From IMG/VR virus record IMGVR_UViG_3300009128_001063, positions 1 through 24,907 of that record: a stretch of 24,907 bases of DNA. One strand, given 5' to 3'. Below are positions 21,465 through 24,907 of this stretch, one piece after another. Positions within the stretch are counted from its first letter, which is position 1; each line of letters begins with the position of its first letter. This stretch comes from a virus. The notes below the pieces were generated by a model. That model saw only the letters and a list, made by a program, of their open reading frames with translations, searched no databases and had not been told where the DNA came from. A program made the position numbers and the translations under genes.

Positions 21465-22548
21465 GGTTTATGATTTTGATGTTGTCATTATTGGAGCCGG
21501 ACTTGTAGGATTAGCTGTAGCTAGAGAATTATCCTCGGTATATGATAATATTATATTAGTTGAAAAAGAGTCAAGTTTCGGGCAGCACGTTTCGAGTCAT
21601 AATAGCGAAGTTATCCACTCCGGCATATATTATCCCAAGGACGCCCTTAAAACTAAGCTATGTGTTGAGGGCAATAAATTGCTTTATAAATTTGCACAAA
21701 AATATGATATACCGCATAAGAAATGTGGAAAATTGATTGTGGCTACCTGCGCAGAAGAAGAACCTATTCTTGATCAACTTTATGAGCAGGGGAAGAAAAA
21801 CGCGGTAGTAGGTATGTCAATGATTGGCAAATCAGAGATCGCCAAAATAGAGCCAGCCGTTAAAGCAACAAAGGCACTCCACGTAGAATCTACAGGAATA
21901 ATAGACAGCCATTCAGTTATGCAGCTGCTTGAGGCGTCAGTCTTAAATGCGGGGGTGATCACTCTGTATAATACTGAAATAACATCGATTGATAAAAAAA
22001 ATAACATTTATAAGTTGACAACTGATACAAATAATGATATTATACAAACAAGAATAGTAATTAACGCTGCAGGGCTCTGGAGCGACACTATTGCGGCAAT
22101 GGTGGGAATAAATGATTATAAGATCCATTGGTGTAAAGGCGAGTATTATAAAACCAACAAACATAGGAATATGAAAAAGCTGATTTATCCGGTACCGGAT
22201 CCTCAAGGCAAGTATTTGGGAATTCATACGGTACTAGATTTAAATGGCGGACTTCTTTTCGGACCAAATGCATATTATGTAGACAATCTCTCTTATGATA
22301 TGAAAGAGAATAACAAGTCCCAGTTTTATGAGGCGATTAATCGATATTTAGATATTGGTTGGTGCGAGATAGAACCAGCGTTAACTGGCATAAGACCAAA
22401 ACTTCAAGCTCCCGGCGAGAAATTTAGAGATTTTGTAATAGAAAATAACCAAAAACATGAGAATTTTATCAACATAGTAGGAATAGAATCACCGGGCTTG
22501 ACAGCCTGTCTTGCTATTGCTAAACATACAAGGGGAATTATTAGATGA
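21457..22548 (+). CDS. LhgO-like FAD-dependent oxidoreductase
   Basis: A 363-residue DAO-superfamily protein. The FAD motif GAGLVG is at 13-18. SSHNSEVIHSGIYYP (about 46-60) matches the substrate-side segment of L-2-hydroxyglutarate dehydrogenase/oxidase (LhgO), and the C-terminal GIRPKLQAPG and IVGIESPGLTACLAIA complete the FAD site. It is somewhat shorter than E. coli LhgO (about 420). The substrate is not proven; in a sugar cassette it may oxidise another 2-hydroxyacid or a sugar-linked intermediate. The middle (near 21960-22040) is AT-rich. Ends with ATGA into the epimerase gene. Confidence 0.85.
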   Translation: MTEVYDFDVVIIGAGLVGLAVARELSSVYDNIILVEKESSFGQHVSSHNSEVIHSGIYYPKDALKTKLCVEGNKLLYKFAQKYDIPHKKCGKLIVATCAEEEPILDQLYEQGKKNAVVGMSMIGKSEIAKIEPAVKATKALHVESTGIIDSHSVMQLLEASVLNAGVITLYNTEITSIDKKNNIYKLTTDTNNDIIQTRIVINAAGLWSDTIAAMVGINDYKIHWCKGEYYKTNKHRNMKKLIYPVPDPQGKYLGIHTVLDLNGGLLFGPNAYYVDNLSYDMKENNKSQFYEAINRYLDIGWCEIEPALTGIRPKLQAPGEKFRDFVIENNQKHENFINIVGIESPGLTACLAIAKHTRGIIR

Positions 22549-23483
22549 AAAAAGAACACGTATTAGTCACAGGAGGCGCCGGTTATATAGGCTCTGAACT
22601 GATCGATTACTTACTCCACGCAGGATATACTGTAACAGCGCTCGATAACTTAATGTATGATCCGACATCGTTGCTGCGCTATACCAACAATCCAGATTTT
22701 GGCTTCATCAAGGGGGACGTTAGAAACGTTCTATTGATGGAACGCCTTATGGCAGAAGCAGACATTATTATACCTTTGGCGGCATTGGTTGGCTTTCCTT
22801 TGTGCGATGAGGACCCCCGCGGTGCCCAAGAGATTAACCATGACGTTAATACTTGGATAGCAAAAAACAAAAAGCCAAATCAAAAGGTTATCTACCCCTG
22901 CACTAACTCTGGCTATGGTGTCAGTGTTGACGGCTCTGTCTGTACAGAAGAATCACCCCTTAATCCTATTTCGCTCTACGGACGCACCAAAGTGGCGGCA
23001 GAGAAAGAATATCAAGATGTTGATAACTGTATAACGTTTAGATTGGCTACTGTTTTCGGCCCGGGCTCTCGCATGCGTACTGACCTCCTTGTAAACAACT
23101 TTGTTCTTAAGACATTGCGTGAGAGAGTTCTGGTGTTATATGAGTGTGAGTTCATGCGCAACTATGTGCATCTTCATGATGTTTGCCGCGGCTTTATGTT
23201 TATGCTCCGTAACTGGGAAGATTGTAAAAATGAAACATATAATCTTGGAAATGACGAACTGAATATGAACAAGCTCCAGTTAGCCGAAAAGATTCAAGAG
23301 CATCTTCCTCTGGAGATTATCCGCGCGGAGATTAACAGTGATCCTGATACCCGCGACTACATTGTTAGTAGCGATAAGATTTATAATAAAGGCTACAAGT
23401 GTAAATATGATCTCGATGATGGAATCAGACAACTCATAACTGCATATGCTATCATAGAAAGCCCCTGGTACGCAAACTATTAA
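22545..23483 (+). CDS. NAD-dependent sugar epimerase/dehydratase (extended SDR)
   Basis: A 312-residue extended short-chain dehydrogenase. NAD motif TGGAGYIGS at 9-17; DNLMYD after strand 2; catalytic CTNSGYG and YGRTK (Tyr145, Lys149); FGPGSRMR and RNYVHLHDV mark the substrate half. The family includes UDP-glucose/galactose 4-epimerase, dTDP-glucose dehydratase and reductases; the exact reaction cannot be set from sequence alone. It would supply or modify an NDP-sugar for the glycosyltransferases upstream. Coupled by ATGA and followed one base after the stop by the next ATG. Confidence 0.9.
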   Translation: MKKEHVLVTGGAGYIGSELIDYLLHAGYTVTALDNLMYDPTSLLRYTNNPDFGFIKGDVRNVLLMERLMAEADIIIPLAALVGFPLCDEDPRGAQEINHDVNTWIAKNKKPNQKVIYPCTNSGYGVSVDGSVCTEESPLNPISLYGRTKVAAEKEYQDVDNCITFRLATVFGPGSRMRTDLLVNNFVLKTLRERVLVLYECEFMRNYVHLHDVCRGFMFMLRNWEDCKNETYNLGNDELNMNKLQLAEKIQEHLPLEIIRAEINSDPDTRDYIVSSDKIYNKGYKCKYDLDDGIRQLITAYAIIESPWYANY

Positions 23484-23484
23484 T

Positions 23485-24907
23485 ATGAAACAGATAGATG
23501 TATTATTCGTCCATCCCAACGGCGCCCAGATAATTTATCAAGAGTTGAGTAAAAACTATTCAGCGATTGAGCCGCCTATATGGGCAGCGCTGCTGGCAAA
23601 AAATGCCCTCACAAAGGGGTTTACTACAAATATTCTTGACTGTGAAGCAGAAAGAATAGACGCATCAGAATCAGCAAAACGAGTAAAAGAGCAGAATCCT
23701 CGTTTGGTGGCGATAGTGGTATACGGACAACAGCCCTCGGCATCAACTCAAAATATGATTGGTGCTCGAATGTTGATAGAACAACTGAACGTGATTGCTC
23801 CAGAGCTTAAGACGATTCTCATCGGATTACACCCCTCAGCCGTTGCTCGACACACACTGGAAACCGAAGGCTCTGATTTTGTTTGCCAAGGTGAAGGTCC
23901 TTACACTATTCAAAAGCTCTTAGAAATCGATATGGACGATCCCGACGCTCTAAGCACCGTCCCCGGGCTTTGGTATCGAGTTGATGGCAAGACCCTTTGC
24001 ACACGCCCTGCGCCGATTATACCGCAAGAGAAGCTCTCTACGGAGCTACCCGGGATGGCATGGGACTTGCTTCCGATGGATAAGTACCGCACATCTAACT
24101 GGCATGCAATGACAAATGGAGACGACCGTCAGCCGTTCGCTTCTTTATATACAAGCCTAGGCTGTCCGTTCCGCTGTAGTTTTTGTTGTATTAACGCGCC
24201 ATTCGGCAACAATAACTTGGAAAATTGGGACTACGGGCGTAATAAGTTTAGATATTGGGAGCCAGAATTTATGATTGAAGAGTTTGAGACTCTCCATAAA
24301 ATGGGAATCCGGAATATTAAACTAGCTGATGAAATGTTTGTCTTAAATCAAGACCATTTCATGAAGCTATGCAACTTGATTATTGAGAGAGGCTACGACT
24401 TTAACTTTTGGGCGTATGCTCGCGTAGATACCGTTAAAGAAGAATATCTTGAAACATTAAAGAAAGCCGGCGTTAACTGGCTAGCCTTGGGAATTGAGTC
24501 GGGAAACACCGCAGTTCGAAAAGATGTAACCAAGGGTAAGTTCACAGATGTGAAGATCCAAGATCTAGTAAAGAAGATCCAAGATGCTGGCATTGACGTC
24601 ATCGGTAACTATATCTTTGGGCTCCCCGAGGATACTATCGAGACCATGCAAGATACACTGGATATGGCAATGGAACTCAACTGTGAGTTTGCAAACTTCT
24701 ATTCAACCATGGCTTACCCCGGCTCGAAGTTATATCTCGATGCACTGAGAGAAGGCTGGGAGCTTCCAGAAACATATGTGGGATTTTCACAACATTCATA
24801 CGAGACACACCCGCTGTCAACAAAATACATATCTGCAGCCGAAGTGTTGGGTTTCAGAGACGAAGCGTTTACAAGATACTACACCAGCGATAGATATTTG
24901 GATATGA
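23485..24907 (+). CDS. B12-binding-type radical SAM protein (3' truncated by window)
   Basis: At least 474 residues, open at the right edge. The N-terminal part (about 1-140) resembles a cobalamin-binding domain (VLFVHPNGA, then ILIGLHPSAV and CQGEGPYTI), although the usual DxHxxG is not obvious. The radical SAM cluster motif is C227, C231, C234 (GCPFRCSFC), followed by a TIM-barrel part with NIKLADEMF, WLALGIESG and VIGNYIFGLPEDT. Members carry out methylations or rearrangements at unreactive carbons. In this cassette a sugar or lipid-linked substrate is likely but unproven. It begins one base after the epimerase stop. Confidence 0.9.
   Translation, partial: MKQIDVLFVHPNGAQIIYQELSKNYSAIEPPIWAALLAKNALTKGFTTNILDCEAERIDASESAKRVKEQNPRLVAIVVYGQQPSASTQNMIGARMLIEQLNVIAPELKTILIGLHPSAVARHTLETEGSDFVCQGEGPYTIQKLLEIDMDDPDALSTVPGLWYRVDGKTLCTRPAPIIPQEKLSTELPGMAWDLLPMDKYRTSNWHAMTNGDDRQPFASLYTSLGCPFRCSFCCINAPFGNNNLENWDYGRNKFRYWEPEFMIEEFETLHKMGIRNIKLADEMFVLNQDHFMKLCNLIIERGYDFNFWAYARVDTVKEEYLETLKKAGVNWLALGIESGNTAVRKDVTKGKFTDVKIQDLVKKIQDAGIDVIGNYIFGLPEDTIETMQDTLDMAMELNCEFANFYSTMAYPGSKLYLDALREGWELPETYVGFSQHSYETHPLSTKYISAAEVLGFRDEAFTRYYTSDRYLDM

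Overview
The window looks like about 25 kb of a large tailed-phage genome, most likely a T4-like myovirus from an aquatic setting. Every supported gene is on the + strand. Genes are tightly packed, often with ATGA, TAATG or 8-base stop/start overlaps. Many are small proteins of unknown function, and there are no bacterial housekeeping operons. Several proteins resemble families I know from marine T4-like phages: a ligase-like/HxGH fusion of the DUF6267 type, a PIN-PhoH ATPase, a HAD phosphatase with a short leader peptide, and small SH3-like proteins. No terminase, capsid or tail gene is present, so the phage call is an inference. Two lipoproteins with clear lipoboxes point to a Gram-negative host, whose identity cannot be read from this window.

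Region 1 (1-2202) holds the tail of an unknown gene, a HAD-family phosphatase with a capsid-targeting-like N-terminus, a coiled-coil/membrane protein, a 47-residue membrane micro-protein and small unknown proteins. Region 2 (2265-6768) is an operon-like string: a HExxH metallopeptidase-like protein with a repetitive charged tail, a tiny Lys-rich protein, a coiled-coil protein, the 781-residue ligase-like + HxGH nucleotidyltransferase, and an acidic scaffold-like protein. The neighbourhood suggests virion-associated or head-packaged proteins.

Region 3 (6776-7683) has an AT-rich helix-turn-helix gene, a 73-residue protein, and a complete one-piece tmRNA (ssrA) whose 5' acceptor strand overlaps the last codons of that protein. 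Region 4 (7733-13400) has two lipoproteins (one with carboxypeptidase-regulatory-like repeats, one with a von Willebrand A domain), a calcineurin-type phosphoesterase, three very small proteins including a Cys-rich one, a HxGH cytidylyltransferase-like enzyme, an HNH nuclease and an acidic unknown protein.

Region 5 (13400-16851) has a structured RNA stretch, tRNA-Thr(TGT), PIN-PhoH, a small conserved-looking protein, a second HExxH protein and a Cas4/RecB-like nuclease with four cysteines placed to bind an iron-sulfur cluster. Region 6 (16862-24907) is a translationally coupled sugar/surface-glycan cassette: two related GT4 glycosyltransferases, a two-domain GT2 protein, a small partner protein, an LhgO-like FAD oxidoreductase, an NAD-dependent sugar epimerase/dehydratase, and a B12-binding radical SAM protein that runs off the end.

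Sigma70-like promoters (TTGACA/TATAAT type) can be read before several units. A separate CTATTTAT octamer recurs in four intergenic gaps. I saw no CRISPR array, insertion sequence or attachment site.
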